DNA from: Polytrichum commune
Lineage: Eukaryota; Streptophyta; Polytrichopsida; Polytrichales; Polytrichaceae
DNA length: 64,000 bases
Assembly: GCA_950295325.1 (NCBI GenBank)
Contig: OX485809.1
Location: 37,391,081 to 37,455,080 of the forward strand
Reading direction: 5' to 3'
Both the position numbers and the translations under genes were made by a program. The notes beneath the pieces are model-generated. The model was not told the origin of the DNA and ran no database searches. It was given only the letters and a program-made list of their open reading frames with translations. The first letter of the stretch is position 1, and each line of letters starts with the position of its first letter. Of the stretch, positions 11,112 to 22,900 are shown piece after piece.

Positions 11112-14100
11112 GTTTGGCACGGTGGCAATGATGGTGGCCCATCACCGTCCAAGCACTGGGACGGCGTCAAAGATCTTCAGCACATGCTCTCTAACATTCA
11201 TGGTCAAATGTGGATTGGATGGGAGCGTGAGCTAGTCCCACCACATGCAACCCACGCCTCTGCACAAGATTAGCCTTTATCATCACTTTGTCATGATTGT
11301 TGGTTAATTGCATGTTACTCTATACATTTGAAAGATTCTCTATAAGACACCTTCCTCTTGTTATAATGTGATCATACTTCAAAGGTTATGCCCGAAGGAA
11401 TCCTCCGGTCATATTGTGATCATCTCTCACGAATGCGGATGTCATTGATACTACTTGAGCTTGAGGAGACAATGTTGGAGATTGTATTGTGCATGTGCCG
11501 ATTCAACACTACTTGAAGGTTAGTTGTCTAAAGTCTTCAACTTCAACCATTTATTTCTCAAACTCTACATGTTCATTTGTAACGAGTGGTCGATTCTCCC
11601 TGTTCGTTGATCAAATATAGTAATTTTATTAAGAGTGCCTTCGAGTTGATTAAGTCATTCTAAGGCATCCTCAATGTTTTGGCAATCCTAGAAGAACATA
11701 AGTCCTACTCTCCTCCACAACCTAGTGTAGCATCGTCATGCACATTTCAAACTTGTTTCTTATTGTATATATATTTTGCTCCCAATGAGGAGGTTGTGGG
11801 TTCTACTCCCCATGCTAGCATGGTGCTCACCACCTTAGTCCACCCAACTATGATGGGGGGTCATTGGACCTTGTTGTATGGGTACCTCAAAGCCCTTTGG
11901 GGGGATTCCATGTCCGGTATCCTCAAGGCACTAGTGGCTAGCTAGGAACTTGTATAGTGTGTCACTATAGTGCCCACCCCGAGAAGGGTTAGTAGTCCTG
12001 CACCACTGGTATTATGCCCTACGGGTTTAATGCCAAGGGTGGGTCGAACGGGCATTCCAATCACGCTGATCACATGGTCAACGTTTCTTACTACTACTAC
12101 TATATTTTGCATGATGGCCAAACAAACTTAGATGCAACTCAGTCAGTTTTAAGGGGATTGCCACGTACCAATAGGTTGGATGCATGGATTATGATTTTAC
12201 TAGCCCTTTTTTTAGACCGATATTTTCATTCAAGACAAGGCAATGCAAAAGATCATCATTGGGATAACCTAACCGCTTTGTTTATTGAAAAAAAATCATA
12301 AGTTTTCAACTATTCCTGAGATGCAAGTTTTCTATTTGCATGCCTTGCGCAAAGTTCTTTACATACATTGCAAGGTCTTGCAAGCTTGTCTCACTCCAAG
12401 TATAAATTGTTGATTTTTTTAATCAACTTTTTAGACTTCTTCATAGAGGTGTGGAATAGGTAGGTCCTTGGTAGTCAATATTTTGATTATGATTTTGGTC
12501 AAGATGATGTTCATTTAGACCATTTTCATTATATCAACTCATTGATCTTTGAATGCTATGATCAATGTATGTTTGTCACGTTCAATAGTGTATCATCACT
12601 ATTACTTGTGTGATCTAGACAAGTACATGTTGAGGACCCATATGATGATTATGTTTCAGAGGGTTTTGGGACAGTGGTGAATGTTAGATGGTGAGGACCA
12701 GGTTGTGGAGGCCATGTTCCTTGAATTGAATTGCCATGTCATGCTCCTCCCCATTGACAAAGTTGGCTCCCATCTACGGAATTTACCAAATTTGTTGATT
12801 TTAGAGACTTTAGGAGAGGGGTCTAGTAATTGGTAAATCACTGGTAGTTAATACTTTGCATTTGATTTTGGTAAGGGTGTTGTATATTTAGGCCATTTTT
12901 CACCCCATTTTCATTCTACAAGTTCATTAAATTTCATATTGTTAATCAATGTAGCAAGTGTTTGTTTGTTTATTTGTTGAGTGCAAACCCAATGTCAATG
13001 TCATAAACATTTATAAATTGAGATTATTGTTTTAAGATTGAGAATGATAAATTACACAAGAATGACTTAAATGTTATGCACAAATTCCCACAATTGAGTA
13101 TTTTTTAAATTTGATCCAAGTTTTTCAATGGGTCGTGGTGTATTGCACTTTCTTAGCGTGTTACTTGATAACAATTTACAGCCATGATCTTTAGGTTGTC
13201 ACAAACACTCCATCTCAAGATTAATATTCCCATCTCATCTATATTATGTTTGTTTTTTGGGACTATCAAAAGTACATTTCACAAAGATGAAGTTGAAACC
13301 TAGGTATACTTTGAATATTTGTAAAATCTTCAAGTCAAATGAGTCTAGAACACATTATGATGATGTTTTGATGATATTGATTTTTTTTCGTAGAGTTCAT
13401 TATGGTTCATTGAAACTTGATAATGTTGAACTATGATTAAAATGTGAGCAACAACAAGCCATTACATCAAAAGGTTGATTATATAAATAATCTCTTCCTT
13501 GTGGAGATTGAGTTACATGATGGCTATTGGGTGGACCTAAGTTGATCTACAACCACCTATTGGTCATTGTTTCATACTTAAGGTTTGCACATTTTAGGAT
13601 ATTAGAATTATGTATCATTTAAAATTAATTTTTTATACACAATAAATTTCTTCACTTAGAAGTGTTTGTTAGTGAAATTTGAAGAAGATTGCCATAGAAC
13701 TACTCCATTATAGGACCATCAATTTTTGTGAAGTTTTTGTTATTAACAAGCTATAGGGATAACTCTACAATCTTTAAGATTGTGGACGTCACATTCATTT
13801 TTAAGTACTTGCTTTGGTTAACTTCATTTTAGATGAAATTTGTATCATCATTTCAAATACTTCACCCATGTACGTTAGGGTAAATGTGGTGTGCCATTGG
13901 ACAAAAATTAGGTTTGAGCATAATTTGAGCACATAATGTAATGTTCATATTTTCTTTGGTGCCAAGCTTAACAACAGAGGAGGATGAGGAGCCGCTTTAC
14001 ACCAATCGAAGTAAGTAGGTATCTATCTTTAGTGTTTACTTTTGGTCTTTCAACTCATCTTTATTGTTAGGTTGTATTTGTAATTTTGGTCTTTGATAAA

Positions 14101-15062
14101 TAAGAAGGTTAGTTATTGGGTTGTGCATTGGGATGTTTTAAGTTATTGGATTTTGGTTATCAATATTGCTCATCTTTGAATTTCTAGCATATACTGCAAA
14201 TATTTGATTGAGGATAAATGAAAAATACAATTGGAAGAAAATTTAAAATTTCATCCAATATGCTAACAAAAATGCCCACACTAATTTTTCACACTAGAAA
14301 TTATACCGACTATTTCAAAAACAAAAACAAAAACAGTGTGGGTAATTGGGAATTACTATGGCCCACACTAATTGTACAAAACAATTGAACTTATAACTAA
14401 AGGACTTGAACTTAAGTTTTTGCATTGATTTGAGTTTGGATATAGAAAAGGATAGCATGAGACATAAACCCCAAAATAGATGATGGTTTTTGGAAAAAAA
14501 ATTCAATAATCATATGATAAATGTGATTAATTCAATTACTAATCATGATCGGACACCATGATTTGAGTGATGTGTAATTAGTGTGGATCCAAGAACGGAC
14601 ACCAAAAGAACATATGTTAAAACTTAAGAGGAACAAGTGAGGCCTTGATTCGAATTTGCTAATCATCCCACATTAAGCGTGCTTGATAACTTGGAAGAAG
14701 TGGACCAATTAGGAACAAATTAACCATGTACTAAGATGCATCTACCTTAGTTTCTCTAACTTTTTGAATTCATGAATATAGATTTTTTTGGTTTTCGTTT
14801 TTTGAGGCTACCAACTACAATAACTTGTCTATTAATATACATGTAGAGAATTAATGTGGGAATATTTAATGCGGGGCTTCTTTAATTTTGTGGTCATGGT
14901 GAAAATAATGTGAGCTCAACATCTTGATCTTTTTCTAAGTCAAAGTCCTCTTGGAGACTTTTAACCAAAAGAACAAAATTTCACAACAACATAATTTAAG
15001 AGAAAAAACATTTAAAAAAAGTCACCACCACTAATTTCTAAAAGAATTAATATGTACTAGAC
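11112..15062. other. AT-rich intergenic DNA, no gene recognised
   Basis: About 4 kb without a supportable gene. Two diverged copies of a 'ggtagt.aata.tttg' type repeat occur near 12470 and 12840. The segment 11500-11610 ('ttcaacttcaacc.tttatttctcaaa') is related to segments near 55310 and 61180. The rest is AT-rich with scattered stops in all frames. Confidence 0.5.
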
Positions 15063-15065
15063 TAA

Positions 15066-15566
15066 GGGCCATTTCACACACGAGATCAAGAGTCCGTGAC
15101 CATTACTCTTCAAGCACTCTCATTGGTTGGAAAAGGCAATGCTGGTCCAAGTTCGCTTCACACTATGCTTGAGGGACCAACAGAGTAGGTGAATGCAAGA
15201 TGAATGTAGAGTCTAGATGGATTCTTACATGTCATTGAAAGGATTATGTTTCATGGTCACTTGGACTATTTTCAAAAACCACCTCTTGGAGGTAGGCCTA
15301 ACACAAAACCAAGAGACCATGGCACTCTGAATGCTCACAACCCTTGATTTATATTATTTTATCATGTGTGAGAACCCACATGAATAGGAATTCAATGAAA
15401 TTGCATTTTGTTGAGGGCCTGGTCACATATGACTTCACACTACACTCAAGGGGTTCGTGACCACACTACATGATTTTGGAGGTGTCTTGGGATGGCCTCT
15501 ACACACTTTCTTTTGGGCTCTCACAATTTCATGGTCATGGCTCTTGGCTTGTGTGTGAATTGGCCC
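15066..15566. mobile_element. Tourist-like (PIF/Harbinger) MITE, 501 bp
   Basis: The terminal inverted repeats are GGGCCATTTCACACACGA on the left and, as the complement on the right, GGGCCAATTCACACACAAG. They are flanked by the TAA duplication typical of PIF/Harbinger elements (15063-15065 and 15567-15569). No transposase frame is present. Internal similarity to the 10735 element ('cattggttggaaaaggcaat') suggests a common family. Confidence 0.85.
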
Positions 15567-16387
15567 TAACGTATAACTAGAGATTTGGCAGGGATTGAAA
15601 ATCAACGTGACCCATATCAATTCTCATCATGAGAATTGTGGGTTCTAAAGAATTTCCGTGGCCCCCACAACCATAGGACTATCTAGCGCACATACCCATA
15701 GTATATACACAATTCCTGGTTTTGTAATAACATCAAACTTTGAGGACTCGTTTCAGGTTTTGCGCATCCAAGTATGATTGGGCAAACTTACAAAACCCAA
15801 TAACCCGACATGGTGAATAACCGGGTTTTCTGATGTGGGGTTTAAGCCAGGTTTTGAAGAAGCGGCCTGAGCTTTGGACCCAACCGGAAGCTTTAACGAC
15901 GATCATTGTAGGTAGTCGCAGCTCGCTACTCAAATTTCTTTTGCGAAGGTTGATGTGTGTGAGTGTGAAGCCCTCAACGTTGAAGATTCGTCTAACTTAA
16001 ACTGCTTGAGAGAAGAGGCTGAGCTTTCAGAGTGGTGGAAAGGCGGATTTGAGGTCAACTGATTCAAGGTGTGTTTCGTTTCTGTGACGTAGAGTACATT
16101 TCATTTGGCGAACTCTATGTATGGTGTAGGGAAAGAATGAATGGGTTTAGCATCTTAACTGCAACTTTCGCCTTGGAAAATTCGACCGTCACTGCAATTT
16201 GCAGCTGCAGTCGTTTTGTGGAAACCCCGAGGATGTAGTTTGCTTGCTTCATTCGGTACTCGGTTTTGAGTTTTCTGTTGCGCACAAGGTGTTAATGTAA
16301 TGGAGAGATCGGTTATTATCATTTTTCCTTCTTGCTCTGGTATCACAGTCATTATCTTGGGAAGCAGGTAGGGATTAGGGTTCAGGG

Positions 16388-16397
16388 TTTAGGGTTT
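16388..16397 (+). promoter_or_regulatory. Telomere-like motif upstream of UTP20
   Basis: The stretch around 16375-16402 contains 'agggtttagggttta', a doubled TTTAGGG unit about 530 bp upstream of the UTP20 start codon. Plant genes for ribosome biogenesis and translation often carry such telo-boxes near the transcription start. It could equally be a chance interstitial telomere repeat. Confidence 0.4.
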
Positions 16398-16435
16398 AAG
16401 GGTTGTGTGCGCCTCTTTCCTGTCCAGAGAGTCTA

Positions 16436-16618
16436 AACGAGTTTGGCCCTCAATGAATCAAAATAGGTTGGTTCTCATTCAAATTCAATCACTACCTACA
16501 AGCATGCACCCGCAATTGGAAAGAAATGATTGATTTTGAATGCAAAACAACCAACGGGAATCATAGAGGACGGACTCCTAACGAAATGTCAGTTCCATTG
16601 AGCTAAAGGATAACTCTA
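16436..16618. mobile_element. Partial fold-back MITE copy upstream of UTP20
   Basis: This is one arm of the family seen at 6028, 17434, 20782 and 26735. It shows 'gagtttggccctcaatgaa', 'caagcatgcacc', 'tgcaaaacaacc' and a terminal 'cattgagctaaaggataact'. The opposite arm is missing. Confidence 0.55.
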
Positions 16619-16741
16619 GTGTCCAGGAAGCATTTTTCTTCTCTTCAAGGAATTGACATTCTGAATTCTAGCGAGGAGTCTGTAGAATTCTGATGTGGAT
16701 ACGGATATCCTAAATTGGGTCAATTGGGCGAACGAACCCTC

Positions 16742-16750
16742 AAACCCTAA
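16742..16750 (+). promoter_or_regulatory. Exact telo-box AAACCCTAA, about 180 bp upstream of the UTP20 start codon
   Basis: The nonamer AAACCCTAA occurs at this position on the plus strand. In plants it is a known promoter element of ribosomal-protein and ribosome-biogenesis genes. Its place ahead of a gene for an SSU-processome protein makes a regulatory role plausible. The transcription start is unknown, so it might lie within the 5' UTR. Confidence 0.5.
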
Positions 16751-16926
16751 GCATGATGACCTAAGATGTCCCAGTTCGTTAGTTGGTCTTTCCTCTTACG
16801 GAAGATTCAGCTTGTTCATTTTTACGTAATGGCGTTTCAGGAAGAATTTAGGGAAGATGAAATAGCAAAGATGTGGAGGTGAAGCACATTGTGAAGAAGG
16901 GTGTAGTTAAAGGAACGCCTTTCAGG

Positions 16927-19900
16927 ATGGCGGTCCAGCAGCATCGCCCGCAAAAGGTTCTTAACAATGGACCTGGCTCAAAGCGCTTTGTGGTAAGACT
17001 CTTTTTTTAACTATTTTTCTTTTCTCATTTAGAGTATTCAATAGCCTGTTCAGGCAAGAGTATCTTGGGTTTGTGCTGTGGAATGTTGAGAGATGCTAGA
17101 GATGCGAGTGGAAAATCTGGTCAACAGCTATTTATCATCGACAGTGTATCTTGTGTTATGCAGTTCAAGAAATTTTCACAGAGAGTGGAGGAGGTCGATG
17201 TTGATGTATTTCGAAGTCTTGCACCAGTGAAGTTTCAGCCTACTGCAGGGTCTTCTTTCTTCCATGAAAATCTTGTCCAATGGAAGGTAAGCGAGTTGGT
17301 GTTAGGAGTTTTTGTAGGCTTCCAATATGTTATTTGCAATGTGCATTGTCACTTAGTAGTAGTCCATGTTCATATGACCTCAATTGTTGCTTGTGTGTCT
17401 TCTGTTGAGTTTGTATATACGGCTTATTGATGTTATCTTCTATTCCAAGGGACTTCTGATTGGGAGTTGGTTGTTTTGCATACAACATCTTCCATGTTCA
17501 ATAAGTTTTTGGTGTAAGCTTGGAGGCAGTGTGGAGGTTTGAATGAAGAACATTCTATATCGGTTCATTGAAAATCAAACTCCATTTGATATGCCAAGAA
17601 GTGCTCAAATGAGTTTGGTCCTCAACGAACCAAAATAGGTTGCTTTTCATTTGTATTCAAACAGTATCTTCAAGCATGCACCGCAAATAGAAAGAAATCA
17701 ATGATGTTGTATACAAAACAACCAGTAGAAAATCATAGGGGACCAACTCCCAGGAAAACGTCCCATTGAATTAGAGGATAAATCTATTTACGCTTTGATT
17801 TTTCTAATCTATTGATGTGGATGTTATTTGACTGAAGTGAAACAATACCTCTGACCCCAAGATTTGGATGTTTATACAGGAGCTGAACAGTGCAGCTGAT
17901 TTTAATGATGTATACCAACAACTTCTACCAGTTGTACAGTCGCTACCACTGCTTCTTCATAACAAAGAGACTGTGGTTAATTGCTTGTTGTCGCGCGTGC
18001 ACATGAGTGCTGCCCTTTCTTTGGAGCCAATATTGAGGTAGGTATTAAGTTTTTGTTGGATCCAAACTTGATCAAGTAACATGTTCCCTTTTATCTTTCA
18101 AACCCGATGCTGTCCAGCTGTGTAACTGGCCTTCAATTGTTGTTGATGGAGTTTCTTCTGGGTGAGGGATTGGAAGTGGATTGGGTGTTTGGGCCAAGAA
18201 TGTATTCACTGGCTTATTGTTTGGAAATATATTGCACCCAATTGGTCCATAAAGTCAAATTGCACTCCTAAACTCTAACCCCTAATTATATTGCTAGGAG
18301 GATGTAATTCCATGTGAGACATGCTGATGTCACCCACTAAGGTCCACCTATGTGTAGAGATGGTTATTGAGGGAAGCACATGGCATTTGGTGACGGTTCG
18401 TGGTGAGAGTGAAAATTCACTATAATGCATCCTGGAAGACATATCATTTGTCAACCTGCTCTTTCCCTTCAAAAACGATTCTTACTAAATGTTGTGATTG
18501 TGTTGTGCAGCTTACTTGCCCTGCTTTCCCGTGATCTACTTGAAGAATTTCTACCGTACGTGCCCTTTATTCCTGGACCCTACTGCAGTTTAGTGACAAA
18601 TTTTGTGGTTTCTTGTCAAGACTTGATAGTGCATGCTAGACCTATGCGACAATTTTGTAGTGATTGTGAAATAGGCTCTACATTTGTTTATTAATCTGTT
18701 TGGCAGGTTTGGAAAAAGTTTTGTTCAGTAAAAGGTGTTTTAGAATATTATAGCCGCACTCATACAGTGTTGGGACTTTTGTTCTGCTTCAAATTTTCAG
18801 CTCTAGCTTCTACACATTTCAAGGTGCTAACATGTAGGATCAGGTTTTTGTTATAGCTGAAATGGCAATGCAGTCTCAATTAAGAAATTTTAGAACATAG
18901 GCGGGTGATTTTGATTGATGCGGAAGTATTCAGGCTTGTGGAGTGTTAGATCTCACTAATTTGCAACTTCTAGTATGGCAATCAAATTTTTGGTTTTTTT
19001 GTTTTTTGTTAGAAGAGTGACCTGTAAGAGCAGGTATAGCTTATCCAACTGATTAGTGGAACTAAAAGAGGATGATTTTTCTTTGTATATTGTTAGATTT
19101 TCACTTAATATTATGATGGTATTTGTATAACATTAACATGGTGTGGTTTTTCCATTGCAGATTTATCCCACGATTTCTGGATGCATGTACTGGCGTGTTG
19201 AAAGAGGGGGCAGACCGTGATCCTGACCTTCTTGAGCAGGCAAGCACATTTATGATGACCTCAGATGTAGAATTAAAAATTGATCTTAAATCCGTCGCAT
19301 GTAAATATTGATGATATGATTTTCATTGATGCCAAGTAGTGCACTCTATTGGTGGACATTTTGCATTAGCAGACATGCTAAGGTAAAGGTGGATTGAAGG
19401 GCTGGATTTTTTGCAATGCAGGTCTTTACCTCAATCTCATATGTTATCAAATACTTGAACAAGCTTCTCATTAAGGATATTCCGTTCGCTTTTAAGTAAG
19501 TGGCCAACCTTCCCAATGTTATACTCTGCATTAGACTCTGTTGTAAGGTTAGGTTGAGGAATTTTTTTCAACCATAGAATTGCTGGGATGACAACACATC
19601 CTTATTACTATCTTTTGTAGTCAATAATCTTCACATTTTGGTGTTTCTGTGGTCCTGGACCCAGCAATTGCATTGGTATCAGATACCCTCGTTGGTGGTG
19701 GTTTAATTTAATTTGTAATGCAGGGTGACTAAGGGACTACGTTATTATCCAAAAGCCTACGTGCAAGAATTTGCAGCGGAGGCTATCTCATTTCTTCTCC
19801 GGAATGCTTCTACTAAACAACTCATCAAGGGTTAGTCTTCTTGGCAATGTTTTTTAAGTGTGACTGAATTGGATTTGGGAACAAAATATTCATCATGCTC

Positions 19901-22900
19901 AGTTTAACAGGGATTGAAAGCTTTCAAAGAAATGTTTTATTTGTGGATAAAAATTACAAACAATGTTAATATTCATCATCATGATTAGTACATTGTTAAT
20001 TAATCATTTTTATATTAACCATGTGGTATTCTTCTCCCTTAACTGGGTCAAAGAAGTAAATATCTTTCAGTACTGAATTGCGATAAAGATGGAAAATATA
20101 AAAGTAGATGTAGCCATTGTTAAATGGTGATCTGCCAAATTAAAGAGTTAATGACCATTGCTTGTTTATAGTCTCTTGTTTTTATATTGAACATAACACT
20201 ATTTGACCTCCAAATTCATCGAAAAATCTTGGCATTCCAATGTGGATTGTGCTAAATTCTCTTTCTCTGTCTTGGTTTGGCAGGAGTCAGGAAGATTATA
20301 GCTGAGGCTGAAGCAGACCCTACCGAGGCGAAAATTTCTGGATGTGCTGCATTACTCTGCTATACTTTGAAGGGTCCTTCCTCTGGTTTGCATTCTCGCG
20401 CGGAGCCGGTATTGCGGCTGTTGCTTGATCGCTCTCTTCTTCTTGGTGTGACCAAAAGAAGTACAGGTATGGAATACCTAGTATACTTTAACATGTTTTT
20501 AATGTCACTTCTTTAATTACCTGGACACAAAGGAAGAGGGTTGTTTGAGCATCAAGTTTTTCAACCCCTGGATGTATCTAAGGAGGTTGCCAATTGAATG
20601 AATTGGTCAGTTTTACTAGAGCTTTCTTTGAAAGCTACACTTTTAGTGGGGAGTTGCAGATGTTTTAGGTTGGAATAATGATCCTCACACATGTGATTTT
20701 GGTTTTATTTTTGTAAAGTGGTTGTCACAAATTAACATCTATGAATCTATTTTTTCAAAGGGAAATAACTTATTTATTTTAGTTATCCTTTAATTCAATG
20801 GGAATTTTGGTTGGGAGTTGGCTGTTTTGCATACAACATTTTCCATGTTTGGCAAGTTTTCAGAGCATGCTTGGAGTTGGTGTGGAGGTTTGAACAAAGA
20901 TCATTTAATATCAGTTCATTGAGGGTCAAAGTCATTTTGGCATGCCAAGAAGTGCTAAAATGAGTTTGGCCCTTGATGAAGGAATATAGAAAGTTCTTGG
21001 TTCAAATCTCTACACCAACTCCAAGCATGCTCTAAACTTACTGAACACGGAAAGTGTTTTATGCAAAACAACCAACTCCAGACCAAAAGTCCTGTTAAAT
21101 AAATGATAGCTCTTTTATTTTGCAAGGTTGGAGTATCTCTTAACACTTTCTTCATTAGCCAGTACCATTTTCACCTGGGGTTCTTGGTGGATTGGGGACC
21201 AGATGGGAGAAATAGCACTGCTTTGAAAGTGGTTACTGAGACTTTACAACGGATAAGTGAGGATGTGCACCGGGAAAAGCTGAATCTCCTCTGGACATGC
21301 CTACTTGAAGAAATAAATCGAGAGTTAGATGAAGTCTCAGGTTCTTCTTCACAGTTGTTGTTGCACGACTCATCAGCTGAGGATATTAGTCATAAGACTG
21401 AAACAGTTCCTGGAGTTGATAAATCAAGTCAAGATGGTGCTGATGAAGCAGCACCCCAGCTTGGGAATGCACCTTTTCAAGTGGAATGGCAATTGCACCT
21501 ATCAGCCTGTCTGTCCTTGCTAAATGGAGTTCTTGAGCACCGGAAAGGAAGCCGAGTGAGCGGTAAGTTCTGTCTCATGGGAAGTGTGCTTGGCTTCTTG
21601 GTCAGTAGTTGGTTAGGTCTTTGTTGTCGAGATTGATCTTCAATGTCTGTTGGTCCACTAAAATCAACTCCAATGGAGTTATCTCAAAACTTATGGTTTG
21701 GTACTTCGTGCGCTCGCTCCTCGTGAGATTCAGCCGCTCTTTCAGCCAAAACAAAGAAGGCGCCGCCAAGTGCCAAAGCACTAGCAGGCTCTGGCAAAAG
21801 GGCCTAACTTGCACATGCATAACCTGCAGTCTCTAAGCACGCTAAAATTTCCAGACCAAGTTACTGCATTGCCCTTGATGCATTTATCTTTTCTATTCAA
21901 TGCTTCGCCTCTTACTTTTACCCCACTTTTGCCAATTTAAGAAGTTTAAGTAGTGTTCAAGTGGTGTCAGAACCTCCAACTTTGGTGAAATAAAGGGGAG
22001 GCGTTTGAATCTGGCCAAAAGATGGCTAAATATAAATGAATTCCATGGCAAGCTTTTGAAGGCAACTTAAATGTAGTTCATCTTAAATTGTAGTAAGCTT
22101 GACACTCACTGGGATAATCTGGTGTATGCAGACTACAAGCCACTTTTTTCTCTTGCAAACAGGCTGTTGCAGCCTCAGATTCTCTTTGTGGAGAAGGAAA
22201 TAGTAAGATTAAACCTCACAGATATTCCAGCTTTGGGACTCTGTTCAGAGGTATTGCGGTTGCTCTTGGCATTAGTTAAAAGCCATGGACGACAAGCAGG
22301 TGCAAGCTTCGGTCCAGCAACTATAGCCAAAACTGCTCCAACATGGGCTGTGGCATTTTCCTGTCAGAAAGCTGCTTGGTATACTTTCATTCACATCTAG
22401 TCTGTTCTTTTCCTGCTAGTGATTATTTTCGAGGTAACGAGACTTGACACATGGTTTTGTCTTGTGGTTTAAATGAAGGCACTTTATTTTATGTCATCAA
22501 ATAATTGTCCTTCTTGTGTTTCTTGTAGAATATTTCTACATCAAATAGTGTCCTAGAATGTCTTAGTGTGTGGGGATATGTGAATCCCACACTTCTGGTG
22601 AAATTCGTCACATGTAGTACTGCTATATGTCCAGCATGAAGCATTGCGTGTTTGAGGTTTTGCTTGACTCACGTGTCATGTGGATCCTTTTGGTCTCTAT
22701 TGGTTACTACATGAAGTGACTCTTGTCTTCAAGAGATTCTTGTAAAACACATATTTGGGAGTGGATTGACCAGTGACATGCAAATAATTCCCCAGTCTTT
22801 TAAATAATGTCTGCAAAAGCAGTTTGAAGTATGGCAATTTTGCAAGCTCAAAATCAAAGCTAGCTGTTGGGTTTAGTGTGAAGTGAATGCTAAGAGTGGA

